A DNA stretch of 64,000 nucleotides. Source: Jiangella alkaliphila. GTDB lineage: Bacteria; Actinomycetota; Actinomycetes; Jiangellales; Jiangellaceae. Where the stretch lies: NCBI RefSeq assembly GCF_900105925.1, contig NZ_LT629791.1:2763278-2827277 (forward strand), read 5' to 3'. A program made the translations under genes and the position numbers. The notes under the pieces are model-generated. The model did no database searches. It was not told the origin of the DNA and saw only the letters and a program-made list of their open reading frames with translations. The first letter of the stretch is position 1. Each line of letters starts with the position of its first letter. This document shows positions 50,036-59,800 of this stretch, in pieces.

Positions 50036-52564
50036 GTGGAACGACGGACGGACGGCCGGGTGCCGCGTACCCGGTTGCTCGATCGCTTGGACCGCCCGGC
50101 GGCGCTCACCGCGATCGTCGGTCTGCCGGGCACGGGCAAGACCGCGCTGGTGGACGAGTGGGCGCGGCGCCGCGCGGCGGCCGGCGCGACGGTGACATGG
50201 CTCGACGACGACCTGCTGGGTGGGCTGGTCGCCGCGGCCGGCGCCCGGCCGGGCATGGCGGGCGAGGCCGTCCTCGTCGTCGACCGGGGGAACGACTTGG
50301 GCAACGACCTGGTCGACGGCCTGGTCGAGCCGGACGCCGTCGCCGCCGCGCTGGCCCGCGTGCCACAGGTGCGGCTGGTGGTGTGCGCCCGCCGTCCGCT
50401 GCCGCTGGTCGCCGCCGCGTACCGGGCCGGGCTGGCGGTCACGCAGCTCACCGGGCCGGAGCTGCTGGCCACGCCGGACGAGCTGGCCGCGGCCTGGGGC
50501 GGGCGCGGGCTGGCCGCCGTCCACGACCACACGCGTGGCTGGCTGCTCCCGGCCCGCCTGATGATCGACGCGCCGACGGCGGAGGACGGCCGGCGGGCGG
50601 CCGCGGAGTACGTGCGCGCGGTTGCGCTGGACGGGCTGTCCGACGTGCTCCGCGCGGCCGCGCTGCGGCTGGCGCTGGCCGATCCGATCACGTCCGTGCA
50701 CTTGCGGGCGGCCGGCGTGAGCGACGACCTGGCGGACGAGCTGCGGGCGGTCGCCGGCGACGGTTGTCAGTCCGCAGCCGTAGAGTTGAGGCCCACCCAG
50801 CCGGGAGGGGCGGGCCTCCGAGCAGCAGCGGCGCCGGCGGCGACCGACCCGCGAGCTGCGGCTGCGGAGCCGCGAGGGGCGGCGGCCGATGACGGCGGGT
50901 GGTCGATGCCTCCGGTGCTCCGCGACGCGCTGCGGGCCGAGCTGGTCGCCACCGAACCCGAGCAGCCGGCCGCCTGGCACCGCCGCTATGCCCGTGCGCT
51001 GCTGGACGCGGGCGCGGCCGGCCCGGCCGTCCGGCATGCCCGTGCGGCGGAGGACTGGCCGCTGCTCGCCCAGGCGTGGAACGCGGCCGGGCTGAGCCTG
51101 CTCACCGAGCGCGACGACGACCTCGCCGCCGGGTTCGCCGGCCTGCCCGCGTCGGTGCTGCGCGGCCGGCCGGACCTGCGGCTGCCGGCCGCGGCCGCCC
51201 GCATCCTGACGTCCTACCCGCCGGGCGTTCGCACGCTGCAGGCGCTGGTCAGTGCGTTCCGTGCGGACGGCGAGCAGGTGCTGCGGGCCGAGGAGGCGAC
51301 GCCCGGGCGGCCCAGCGACCGGCAGCTGCAGCTGCTGTCGATCGCGATCGTCGCCGATCGCATGGACGGCCGCTACGAGCGCGCCGTCGCCGGAGCCGCC
51401 CGGCTGGACCGCGAGCTCACCGGCCGCGACGGCGACGTCTGGCCGATGCATCGGGCGTGGGCGCTGCACCAGTCCGCCCAGGCGCTGCTGCTGAGCGGGA
51501 ACGGGCCGCGCGCCGTCGGCGCCGGGACGCAGGCCTACGCCGCGGCGCACGACCGCGCCGCGCACCCCGTCACCGCGCACATCGCCGCCGACCTCGCGCT
51601 GCTGCATGCCGCCACCGGTGCGACCGTCGATGCCCGGTACTGGCTGGACGTGTACGAGCGGCATGCCGCTCCGGCGCGCTGGCTGGAGTACCTGGTGCGG
51701 CTGCCCGCGCATCTCGCCGCCGCGTTCGTCGCCGCGGACCGGCTGGACGGCGAGACCGCCGGCGCGCACCTGGAGCGGGCCGAGGACGACACCGGGCAGG
51801 CTGAGCTGTGGCCGTTCATCGTCGCCGCGCGGACCCAGTACGCGCTCAGCTTCGGCGACCCGCTGCTCGCGCTGGCCGACGCCGACCGGTACGCGGCTCG
51901 GAACCCGCAGCAGCCCGGTGGCCTCGCGGCGCGGATCGTCGACCGGTGCCGGGCCGAGCTGCTGCTCGCGCTGGGCGAGCTGAACCGCGTGGACACGCTG
52001 CTTCGGGCCGCCGGGCCGGAGGCGGCCTGGACCCGGGTGCCGCTGGCGCGGTTCCACCTGCTGCGCGGCGAACCGGCGCAGGCCGAGCACGTGGCCGAAT
52101 CGGCGGCCTGGGAGCCGGACACGACGCCGCGGGACCGGATCGACCTGCTGCTGATCAAGGCCGCGGCCGCCGAGGCGCTCGACGCGGGGGAGACGGCGGA
52201 CCGCTCGTTCGCCCGGGCCGCTGCGCTCGCCGACCGCGCCGGGGTGCTGCGCCCGTACACGCTGCTGCCCGCTGAGGTCCGCGACGTGCTGGCACGGCGG
52301 TCGGGGGTCGCGCTGGACCCGGCCGTGCTGGCCGCGCGTCCGGCGTACCCGGCGCGGGCCGAGCTGGTGACGCTGACCGAGCGCCAGCAGGCGGTGCTGC
52401 AGGCCCTCACCCGGCACGAGGACGCGGAGTCGATCTCGTACGCGCTGGTCATGGCGCCCAGCCTGGTCGAGGAGCAGCTCCGGTCGCTGTACGCGGCGCT
52501 CGGTGCGAGTGGGCGGGACGCTGCGCTGCTGCGGGCCCGCCGGCTCGGCCTCCTGCCCCGATGA
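50036..52564 (+). CDS. Large ATP-binding LuxR-family regulator (MalT/LAL-like), 2
   Basis: An 842-residue relative of the preceding protein. Walker A GLPGTGKT is at 29-36 and VLVVDRGNDL is the Walker B region. The helical repeat region follows, and the C-terminal HTH is divergent (LTERQQAVLQALTRHEDAES, then SLVEEQLRSLYAALGASGRD). Residues about 243-290 form an Ala/Pro-rich insertion encoded by a palindromic stretch. GTG 50036; the gene is in the same direction as the previous one. DNA binding may be weakened by HTH divergence. Targets may be the MFS and aminotransferase genes that follow. Confidence 0.82.
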   Translation: MERRTDGRVPRTRLLDRLDRPAALTAIVGLPGTGKTALVDEWARRRAAAGATVTWLDDDLLGGLVAAAGARPGMAGEAVLVVDRGNDLGNDLVDGLVEPDAVAAALARVPQVRLVVCARRPLPLVAAAYRAGLAVTQLTGPELLATPDELAAAWGGRGLAAVHDHTRGWLLPARLMIDAPTAEDGRRAAAEYVRAVALDGLSDVLRAAALRLALADPITSVHLRAAGVSDDLADELRAVAGDGCQSAAVELRPTQPGGAGLRAAAAPAATDPRAAAAEPRGAAADDGGWSMPPVLRDALRAELVATEPEQPAAWHRRYARALLDAGAAGPAVRHARAAEDWPLLAQAWNAAGLSLLTERDDDLAAGFAGLPASVLRGRPDLRLPAAAARILTSYPPGVRTLQALVSAFRADGEQVLRAEEATPGRPSDRQLQLLSIAIVADRMDGRYERAVAGAARLDRELTGRDGDVWPMHRAWALHQSAQALLLSGNGPRAVGAGTQAYAAAHDRAAHPVTAHIAADLALLHAATGATVDARYWLDVYERHAAPARWLEYLVRLPAHLAAAFVAADRLDGETAGAHLERAEDDTGQAELWPFIVAARTQYALSFGDPLLALADADRYAARNPQQPGGLAARIVDRCRAELLLALGELNRVDTLLRAAGPEAAWTRVPLARFHLLRGEPAQAEHVAESAAWEPDTTPRDRIDLLLIKAAAAEALDAGETADRSFARAAALADRAGVLRPYTLLPAEVRDVLARRSGVALDPAVLAARPAYPARAELVTLTERQQAVLQALTRHEDAESISYALVMAPSLVEEQLRSLYAALGASGRDAALLRARRLGLLPR
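50771..50868. repeat. Palindromic stretch inside the LuxR-type coding sequence
   Basis: TCCGCAGCCG (50771-50780) pairs with CGGCTGCGGA (50859-50868), and GAGGCCC (50788-50794) with GGGCCTC (50812-50818). It encodes an in-frame Ala/Pro-rich low-complexity segment that is absent from the paralogue. Confidence 0.6.
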
Positions 52565-52649
52565 TCATGGGGCGCGGGGTTCGGGTTGCGGGGGCGGGCG
52601 GCGGCGTCCATGATCGTCCGGACCCCACCCCTGGACGAGACGAGCCGAC

Positions 52650-53927
52650 GTGGTCGCGCCCGAGACCCTCGCCCGCCCGCCGGCCACGGCGCGGGCCCTG
52701 CTGCCGTCGCTGGCCGTCGTCATGTTCGCCGTCGTCGCGAACTACGCGGCGCTGCTGTCGGTGCTGCTGCCGAACCAGGTCGAGGCGATCGACCCGGACA
52801 ACAAGGTCACCAACCTGGCCATCGTGACGTCGGTGTCGTTCGCGTTCACGATCCTGGCCCAGCCGCTGGTCGGTGCGCTGAGCGACCGCACGCACAGCCG
52901 GCTGGGCCGCCGGGCGCCGTGGCTGCTGGCCGGGGCGGTCGTGGCCGCCGGGTTCCTGCTGGGTCTCGGCGGCCTCGGGTCGGTGGCGTGGATCTGCGTG
53001 TTCTGGGTCGTCATCCAGTTCGCGCTCAACGGCACCGACGTCGCGGTGGCGGCGACGGTGGCCGACCGCGTGCCACCGGCCCGCCGCGGCCGCGCGTCGG
53101 CGCTGCTGGCCGGTGGCGGCATGGCCGGAGCGGCGGCGGGGACGGCGTTCGCCGGTCCGCTGGCCGCCGACCACCGGCCGGTCGCCTACACCGGGCTCGG
53201 GCTGGCGGTCGTCGCGGCGGCAGCGGCGTTCGTGCTGGTGAACCGCCGGGCGCTGCGGGACGACGCACCGGCGAAGGCGCCCACGGGTGGGACAACGCGG
53301 GACCTGCTGCGCGGGTTCTGGCTGCGGCCGCGCGAGCACGCCGACTTCCTGCGGGTGTTCGGGTCGCGGCTGCTCTTCGTGCTCGGCTACCAACTGGTGC
53401 TGACCTACCAGCTGTACATCCTGACGGACTACGTGGGGCTGACGCGCGACGACGCCAACCGGCTGATCGGGCTGCTCACGGTGCTCGGCTTCGCGACGAC
53501 GGTGGTCGGGATCGTGGTGGGCGGCTGGTGGAGCGACCGCACCGGCCGGCGGACGGTCTTCCTGGTGGCGGCGGCCGGCATCCTGGGACTCGCGTTGGCC
53601 GCACCACTCGTGTCCGCGACGACGACGGCGGTGGCGGTGTTCGCGGCGGTCCAGGGCGTGGCCGGCGGACTGTACCTGGCCTGCGGCAACGCGCTGGCGA
53701 TCGACGTGCTGCCGGACCGCGAGGCGGCCGCCGGCAAGGACCTCGGCCTGTTCAACGTCGCCGTCAACGTGCCGCAGACGATCGCCCCGCCGGTGGCCGC
53801 ACTGGTGATCAACGTCTTCGACGGCTACCGCGCGCTGTTCGTCGTGGCGCTCGTCAGCGTCGCGGCCTCCGCCGTCCTCGTCACCCGGGTAGGCCAGACT
53901 ATGCACCAAGGCGGTGAGGCGACATGA
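52650..53927 (+). CDS. MFS transporter
   Basis: A 425-residue, 12-helix major-facilitator protein. The loop 2-3 signature GALSDRTHSRLGRRAPWLL and the second-half GWWSDRTGRRTVF are clear. The overall look resembles sugar/cation-symport-like MFS members, but the substrate cannot be told. The start GTG 52650 has a weak site. The stop overlaps the aminotransferase start by four bases (ATGA), so transport and transamination are probably linked. Confidence 0.85.
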   Translation: MVAPETLARPPATARALLPSLAVVMFAVVANYAALLSVLLPNQVEAIDPDNKVTNLAIVTSVSFAFTILAQPLVGALSDRTHSRLGRRAPWLLAGAVVAAGFLLGLGGLGSVAWICVFWVVIQFALNGTDVAVAATVADRVPPARRGRASALLAGGGMAGAAAGTAFAGPLAADHRPVAYTGLGLAVVAAAAAFVLVNRRALRDDAPAKAPTGGTTRDLLRGFWLRPREHADFLRVFGSRLLFVLGYQLVLTYQLYILTDYVGLTRDDANRLIGLLTVLGFATTVVGIVVGGWWSDRTGRRTVFLVAAAGILGLALAAPLVSATTTAVAVFAAVQGVAGGLYLACGNALAIDVLPDREAAAGKDLGLFNVAVNVPQTIAPPVAALVINVFDGYRALFVVALVSVAASAVLVTRVGQTMHQGGEAT

Positions 53928-55291
53928 CTCTGAACCACGAGGAGCTGCAGCGGTCCGCGGCGGACCACCTGCTGCTCCACTTTTCCAAGCAACGGCCCGA
54001 CGACCTGCTCGTGCTCGAGCGGGGCGAGGGACCGTACGTGTTCGACACCCGCGGACGGCGCTACGTCGACGCGCTGTCGAGCCTGTTCTGCGCCCAGCTC
54101 GGCTACTCCTACGGCGCCGAACTGGCGGCCGCGGCCACCGAGCAGCTCACGCGGCTGCCGTTCAACACGAACTGGGCGACGGCGCACCCGCCGGCCATCG
54201 AGCTGGCCGAGCGCCTCACCGGCCTCGCGCCGCCCGGGCTGACCCGCGCGTTCTTCACCAACGGCGGCTCCGAGGCGGTCGAGGCGGCGTGGAAGCTGGT
54301 CCGCGAGCACTTCCTGGCCATCGGCCAGCCGCAGCGCACCAAGGCGATCGCCCGCGACGTCGCGTACCACGGCGTGACGCTCGGCGCGCTGGCGTTCACC
54401 GGCGTCCCGCGGTTCAAGGACGACTTCGGCCCGCCGCCGATCGACGTCACGCATGTGTCGAACACCAACGCGTTCCGCGCGCCCGACGGCGCCGATCCGG
54501 CCGCGTACTGTGCCCGGCTGCTGGCCGAGGTCGAGGCGGCCGTTGTCGCGGCCGGGCCGGACGAGGTCGCGCTGATCATCGCCGAGCCGGTGCAGAACGC
54601 CGGCGGCTGCCTGACCCCGCCGCCCGGCTACTGGCGCGGGCTGCGCGAGCTCGCCGACCGCTACGGCATCCTGCTCATGGCCGACGAGGTCATCACCGGC
54701 TGCGGCCGGCTGGGCGAGTGGTTCGGCGTCGCGCGCGAGGGCGTCACTCCCGACCTCGTCAGCCTGGCCAAGGGCATCACCGCGGCCTACGCGCCGATGG
54801 GCGCCGTGCTCACCACCGACCGCGTCGTCCAGCCGCTGGTCGACGGCGGCCGGGTGCTGCGCCACGGCATCACCTTCGGCGGCCACCCGGCCAGCGCCGC
54901 CATCGCGCTGCGCACCATCGACATCGTGGCCCGCGACGGCGTCCTCGAGAACGTCCGCGCGCAGGAGCCCTACCTGCGCGACCGGCTCGGCGAGCTGCTC
55001 GCGCTGCCGATCGTCGGCGACGTCCGCGGCGCCGGCTTCTTCTGGGCGATCGAGCTGGTGAAGGACGCCGCGAACACCCGCTTCGACCAGGCCGCGCGCG
55101 ACGCGCTGCTGCGCGGGTTCCTGCCCGGCCGGCTGCTCGAAGCGGGGCTGATCGCCCGCGCCGACGACCGCGGCGACGCCGTGCTGCAGATCGCGCCGCC
55201 GCTGATCAGCGACCGCGCGGTCCTCGACGAGATCGTCGACGGCCTGCGCGAGGTGCTCACCGACGCGGGGAAGCGGTTCGCGGACGCCTGA
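53924..55291 (+). CDS. Class III (omega-type) aminotransferase
   Basis: A 455-residue PLP-dependent aminotransferase of subgroup III. Features in order: LFCAQLGYSYGAEL, FTNGGSEAVEAAWKL, YHGVTLGAL, MADEVITGCGRLGEWFG with the PLP-binding Asp, and SLAKGITAAYAPMG with the Schiff-base Lys. It resembles omega-amino-acid:pyruvate aminotransferases. The amino donor is unknown; the coupled MFS gene may import it. Its 3' end overlaps the convergent SagB-type gene by 35 bp. Confidence 0.9.
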   Translation: MTLNHEELQRSAADHLLLHFSKQRPDDLLVLERGEGPYVFDTRGRRYVDALSSLFCAQLGYSYGAELAAAATEQLTRLPFNTNWATAHPPAIELAERLTGLAPPGLTRAFFTNGGSEAVEAAWKLVREHFLAIGQPQRTKAIARDVAYHGVTLGALAFTGVPRFKDDFGPPPIDVTHVSNTNAFRAPDGADPAAYCARLLAEVEAAVVAAGPDEVALIIAEPVQNAGGCLTPPPGYWRGLRELADRYGILLMADEVITGCGRLGEWFGVAREGVTPDLVSLAKGITAAYAPMGAVLTTDRVVQPLVDGGRVLRHGITFGGHPASAAIALRTIDIVARDGVLENVRAQEPYLRDRLGELLALPIVGDVRGAGFFWAIELVKDAANTRFDQAARDALLRGFLPGRLLEAGLIARADDRGDAVLQIAPPLISDRAVLDEIVDGLREVLTDAGKRFADA

Positions 55292-56825
55292 CGCCGAACA
55301 CCGTCACGAACAGGTAGGTCTTGCCGGCTGCGTGCGGCGAGAAGAACTCGACCACCTCGTCGTCGGCCGACGTGGAGCCGACGGCGCCGAGGCCGAGCGC
55401 GTGAGTACCGAGGTGCAGCCGCCCGGCCTGCAGCGCGCTGGTCAGCTGCGCGGCGCGGTAGCCGCGGTTGCCGTACGTGTCCAACAGCGGCCCGAGGTCG
55501 GCCAGCCAGTACGCGTTGACGTGCGCGTCGGCGCAGTACTCCTGGCCGACGGCGATGCGCGCGGCGTCGGCGCGGAAGTCGCCGCCCCGCAGCAGCTCGA
55601 CGCCGCCGCGGGCCGGGTGGTGCAGGTAGACGCCGGGGGTCAGGCCCTCGACGGCGTTGACGATGAGGTAGCAGTCCAGCGGCGGCCGGACGTCTGCGGC
55701 GTAGGCCCGCGACGAGCGGTCCAGCAGCGTGGAGAAGTCGCGGAACCCCAGCTCGGCGCCGGTGTCGTAGTTGCGGGTCGAGCGTCGCCGCAGGATCACG
55801 TCCTCGACCGGCTCCGGCGGCAGCGCGTCGTCCGGCAGCGGGTCCAGCGCGGTGAGCGGCCCGGCCGGCTCCGGCGCACCGGCCGGTGGCGCAGCGGAGC
55901 GCCAGGCCGCCGCCTCGGCGCCGGTCGTCAGCGTCGACGCCCGGTGCATCGCGCCGATCGCGGGGAAGTTCACCTCGCGCGGCGAGACCGGCCGCACCGG
56001 CAGGTCCGCCGGCGGCAGCGCAGCGACGTCCGGCGCGGCCGGGCCGCCGGCGCCGAGCGCGCACAGCGCGAGCGTCGCCTCGCGCACGCCGTCGACGCCG
56101 AGGACGGCGTTGACCTCGTCGTCGGCGAAGCCCAGCACCAGCTCCGCCGGGACCCCGGCCGACGCCGCGACCGCCAGCGCCTGCGACAGCGAGGTGCCGG
56201 CGTCCCAGAACGCGTGCCGGTACGCGCGCGCCTTGTAGCGCCAGGCGTTGCGCCAGAACGTGCTGGTCACCGCCATGATGACCGGAGCGGCCGCCACCGC
56301 GGGCTCGGCACCGGTGGCCGCCGCCAGCGCGGCCCGGACGTCGCCGGCGCGCACTCGCCGCAGGCTGTGGTCGTGCGCCGCGTACTGGTAGAGGCCCGCG
56401 GCCAGGTCGGGCAGGTCCGCGCAGGCGAAGTACAGCTCCAGGTGGTAACGGGCGCCGGTGCCGCCGGCGGTCCGGTAGGTGAGGACCGTGCCGCGGACGG
56501 TGACGGTGCGGTCCAGCAGGCCGTTGCTCAGCCGCGCGATCCGGGCCAGCAGCGCGAGGTCGGGCACCGCCGCGCCATCGTGTCCGGACGCCGACACGGC
56601 GCGAAGGGCCGGGACCGACGACGGCGCGAACTCGCGCGGGATCGCGATCGGCTCGAGCGTCTCGTACACCTTGAACGGGTACGGCTCGAGCGAGCGGTCC
56701 TCTTCCCAGATCGCGCTCTCGGCGTCCGGCGGCGTGCCCATGAGCAGCTCGTCGCCGACCCGCAGGTACCGCGTCGCGGCGTGGAAGTCGAGAGCGGCCC
56801 GGACGTCGGCGTTGCGCTGCGTCAT
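55257..56825 (-). CDS. SagB-type dehydrogenase (nitroreductase fold)
   Basis: A 522-residue protein with two nitroreductase-like halves. The first begins after ALDFHAATRYLRVG and includes YHLELYFACADLPDLAAGLY; the second has ILRRRSTRNYDTG, the FMN-binding Arg-rich start, and LTPGVYLHHPARGG and GLGAVGSTSADDEVVEFF near the end. SagB-type enzymes oxidise azolines to azoles in RiPP pathways, but no precursor or cyclodehydratase is next to it. The ATG overlaps the putA stop (ATGA). Function outside RiPP synthesis is likely. Confidence 0.83.
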   Translation of the reverse strand: MTQRNADVRAALDFHAATRYLRVGDELLMGTPPDAESAIWEEDRSLEPYPFKVYETLEPIAIPREFAPSSVPALRAVSASGHDGAAVPDLALLARIARLSNGLLDRTVTVRGTVLTYRTAGGTGARYHLELYFACADLPDLAAGLYQYAAHDHSLRRVRAGDVRAALAAATGAEPAVAAAPVIMAVTSTFWRNAWRYKARAYRHAFWDAGTSLSQALAVAASAGVPAELVLGFADDEVNAVLGVDGVREATLALCALGAGGPAAPDVAALPPADLPVRPVSPREVNFPAIGAMHRASTLTTGAEAAAWRSAAPPAGAPEPAGPLTALDPLPDDALPPEPVEDVILRRRSTRNYDTGAELGFRDFSTLLDRSSRAYAADVRPPLDCYLIVNAVEGLTPGVYLHHPARGGVELLRGGDFRADAARIAVGQEYCADAHVNAYWLADLGPLLDTYGNRGYRAAQLTSALQAGRLHLGTHALGLGAVGSTSADDEVVEFFSPHAAGKTYLFVTVFGVRRPRTASPRR

Positions 56826-59800
56826 CCCGCGAGCGTAGACGCCAGCGGGTCGGGCGAGCCGAACCGGTGCGCGGTGACGCTGACCGCCTGCTCGCGCAGG
56901 AACGGCAGCAGCTCGACGCGGCCCGCCTCGGTCACCGGCTGGGCGTGGACGGCGAGGTCGGGACGGCCGCCGGCCGCCTCGTACAGCGCCACCGGGTCGC
57001 CGCCGACCAGCCGGACGCGGCCGGTCAGCCGGGCGGCCCGGCGCTGCCAGTCGGCCGCGGCCTCGACACTCACCGCGACGCCGAGCGCCGTCATCGCGGA
57101 TGTCACGACGGCGGGCAGCTCGCCGGCCGCCGACACCGTCACCGGGGCACCCGCGAGCACGCCGGCCGCGACCACCCGCAGCAGGTCCGCCACCGGCGCC
57201 CCGGACTCGTGCCGGACGGTGACCGGGTACGGCAGGTAGCGGAACACGTTGCGCTCGGCGGTCAGCCCAGACACGTCGCGGGCGACGCCGAACTCGTCGC
57301 GCCAGGCGGCGGCGTCGCTGCGCAGCGCCCGCTCCAGACCGTCGGTGCCGGCCAGCCCGGCGGCGTGCGCGGCGGCCAGCAGCGCGGCCGGCCCGGCGGC
57401 CAGCGGCGACGCAGGGGCGGTGGACGGCGCGGGCGTCCAGTCGGTCAGGCCGACCAGGTAGTTCGGCCCGCCCGCCTTGGTCCCGGCGCCGACGGCCGAG
57501 CGCTTCCAGCCGCCGAACGGCTGCCGCCGGACGATGGCGCCGGTGGTGCCGCGGTTGACGTAGAGGTTGCCGGCCTCGACGCGGTCCAGCCACGTCGCCA
57601 GCTCAGAAGCGTCGCGGGTGTGCAGGCCGGCGGTGAGCCCAAAGGGCACCCGGTTCTGCAGGGAGATCGCCTCGTCCAGCGTGCCGGCGGTCATGATGCC
57701 GAGGACCGGGCCGAAGTACTCCGTCAGGTGGTACTCCGAGCCGTCGGCGACGCCGACCTTGACGCCGGGCGACCACAGCCGCCCGTCGTCGTCGAGCTGC
57801 CGCGGCCGGACCACCCACGACTCGCCCGGGCCTAGCGTCGTCAGTGCCCGCAGCAGCTTGCCGTCGGCCGGGCCGATGAGCGGGCCCATCTGGGCGGTCG
57901 GGTCCGTCGGAGGCCCCACCACCAGCGACGCGACGGCGTCGACGAGCTGGTCGCGGAACCGGCGCGACCGCGCCACCGAGCCGACCAGGATCACCAGCGA
58001 CGCGGCGGAGCACTTCTGCCCGGCGTGGCCGAACGCGGACTGGACGACGTCACGGACCGCGAGGTCCATGTCGGCGCTCGGGGTCACGACGATCGCGTTC
58101 TTGCCGCTGGTCTCGGCCAGCAGCGGGAGGTCGGTGCGGAACGACCGGAACAGCTCGGCGGTCTCGAAGGCGCCGGTGAGGATGACCCGGCCGACCCGCG
58201 GGTCGGACACCAGCCGGCGGCCCAGCCGCGACTCGCCGGCCCGGACCAGCCGCAGCACGTCGCGCGGCACCCCGGCCGCCCAGAGCGCCTCGGCCAGCAC
58301 CGCGCCGCAGCGCACGGCCTGGGACGCCGGCTTGAGCGCTACGGCCGACCCGGCGGCCAGCGCGGCCAGCGTCGACCCGGCCGGGATCGCGACCGGGAAG
58401 TTCCACGGCGGCGTCACGACGGTCAGCGGCACCGGCCGGCGGACCGCGCCGTCGACGTCGTCGAGCCGCTCGGCCAGGCCGGCGTAGAAGTTCGCGAAGT
58501 CGATCGCCTCGGACACCTCGGGGTCGCCCTGGTCCAGCGTCTTGCCGGCCTCGGCCGCCATGACCTCCAGCAGCTCGGCCCGGTGCCGCTCCAGCTCGAC
58601 CGCCGCGCGGCGCAGCACCGCGGCCCGCTGCGCGCCGGTCAGCGCGCCCCAGCCCCGTCCCGCCTCGGCGGCGGCGCCCAGGATCTCGTCGAGCGCCTCC
58701 TCGGACCGCACGACGGCGGCGTCGGCCGTGGCCACGCCGGCCGTGCTGGCGGCGGCGCGGGCGAGGATGTCGCGGCTCCACGCGACGTTGCCCGGCAGCG
58801 CGGGGTCGGTGTCGGGCACGTTCGCGAACTCGGCCTGGACGGCGTCGCCGACGGGGTCGCGGCGGTCCTGGTTCCGGTGCGGACGCGGCACCGCGCGGTC
58901 GAGCGCCGCCAGCGAGGCGAGGAACCGGTCGCGCTCGCGGACGAACAGCTCCTCGTGGTCGTGCAGCCCGGCCAGCGCGGACAGGAAGTTCTCCTCGCTC
59001 GCGCCCTCCTCCAGCCGCCGGACCAGGTAGGCGATCGCGACGTCGAACTCGCGCGGGTGCACGACGGGCGTGTACAGGCGGACCTTGCCGACCTCGCGGC
59101 GGACCACCTCGGCCTGGCCCTGGGCCATGCCCAGCAGCATCTCGACCTCGACGCCGTCGCGGACTCCGCGCCGGCCGGCCAGCAGCCAGGCGAACGCGAG
59201 GTCGAACAGGTTGTGCCCGGCGACGCCGACGTGCACGTTGGCGACGTGCTCGGGCCGCAGCGCGTAGTCGAGCAGCCGCTTGTAGTTGGTGTCGGTGTCC
59301 TGCTTGCTGTGCCAGGTGGCCAGCGGCCAGCCGCGCAGCGACGCCTCGACCCGCTCCATCGGCAGGTTCGCGCCCTTGACGACGCGCACCTTGACCGGCG
59401 CGCCACCGCGGCCGCGGCGCGCGGCCGCCCACTCCTGCAGCCGGATCATCGTCGCGAGCGTGTCGGGCAGGTAGGCCTGCAGGACGATGCCGGCCTCGAG
59501 GTCCTGGAACTCGGGCCGACCCAGCAGCGTGGTGAAGACCGCCGTCGTCAGCTCGAGGTCGCGGTACTCCTCCATGTCGAGGTTGACGAACGTCGACGCC
59601 GCCGCGGCCCGCCGGTACAGCGGGGTGAGCGCCTCGACGACGTGCGCGACGGTGTCGTCGAACGCCCATGCCGAGTGCGGCGCCACCGTCGACGACACCT
59701 TCACCGACACGTAGTCGACGTCGGGGCGGTCCAGCAGCCGCAGCGTGCCGTCGAGCCGCCGGCGCGCCTCGCGCTCGCCGAGCACCGCCTCGCCCAGCAG

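Noticed and set aside
55257-56825. A RiPP (azole peptide) biosynthetic cluster
   Set aside because: A SagB-type enzyme and, 24 kb away, a ThiF-like protein exist, but no YcaO cyclodehydratase, precursor peptide or dedicated exporter is adjacent.
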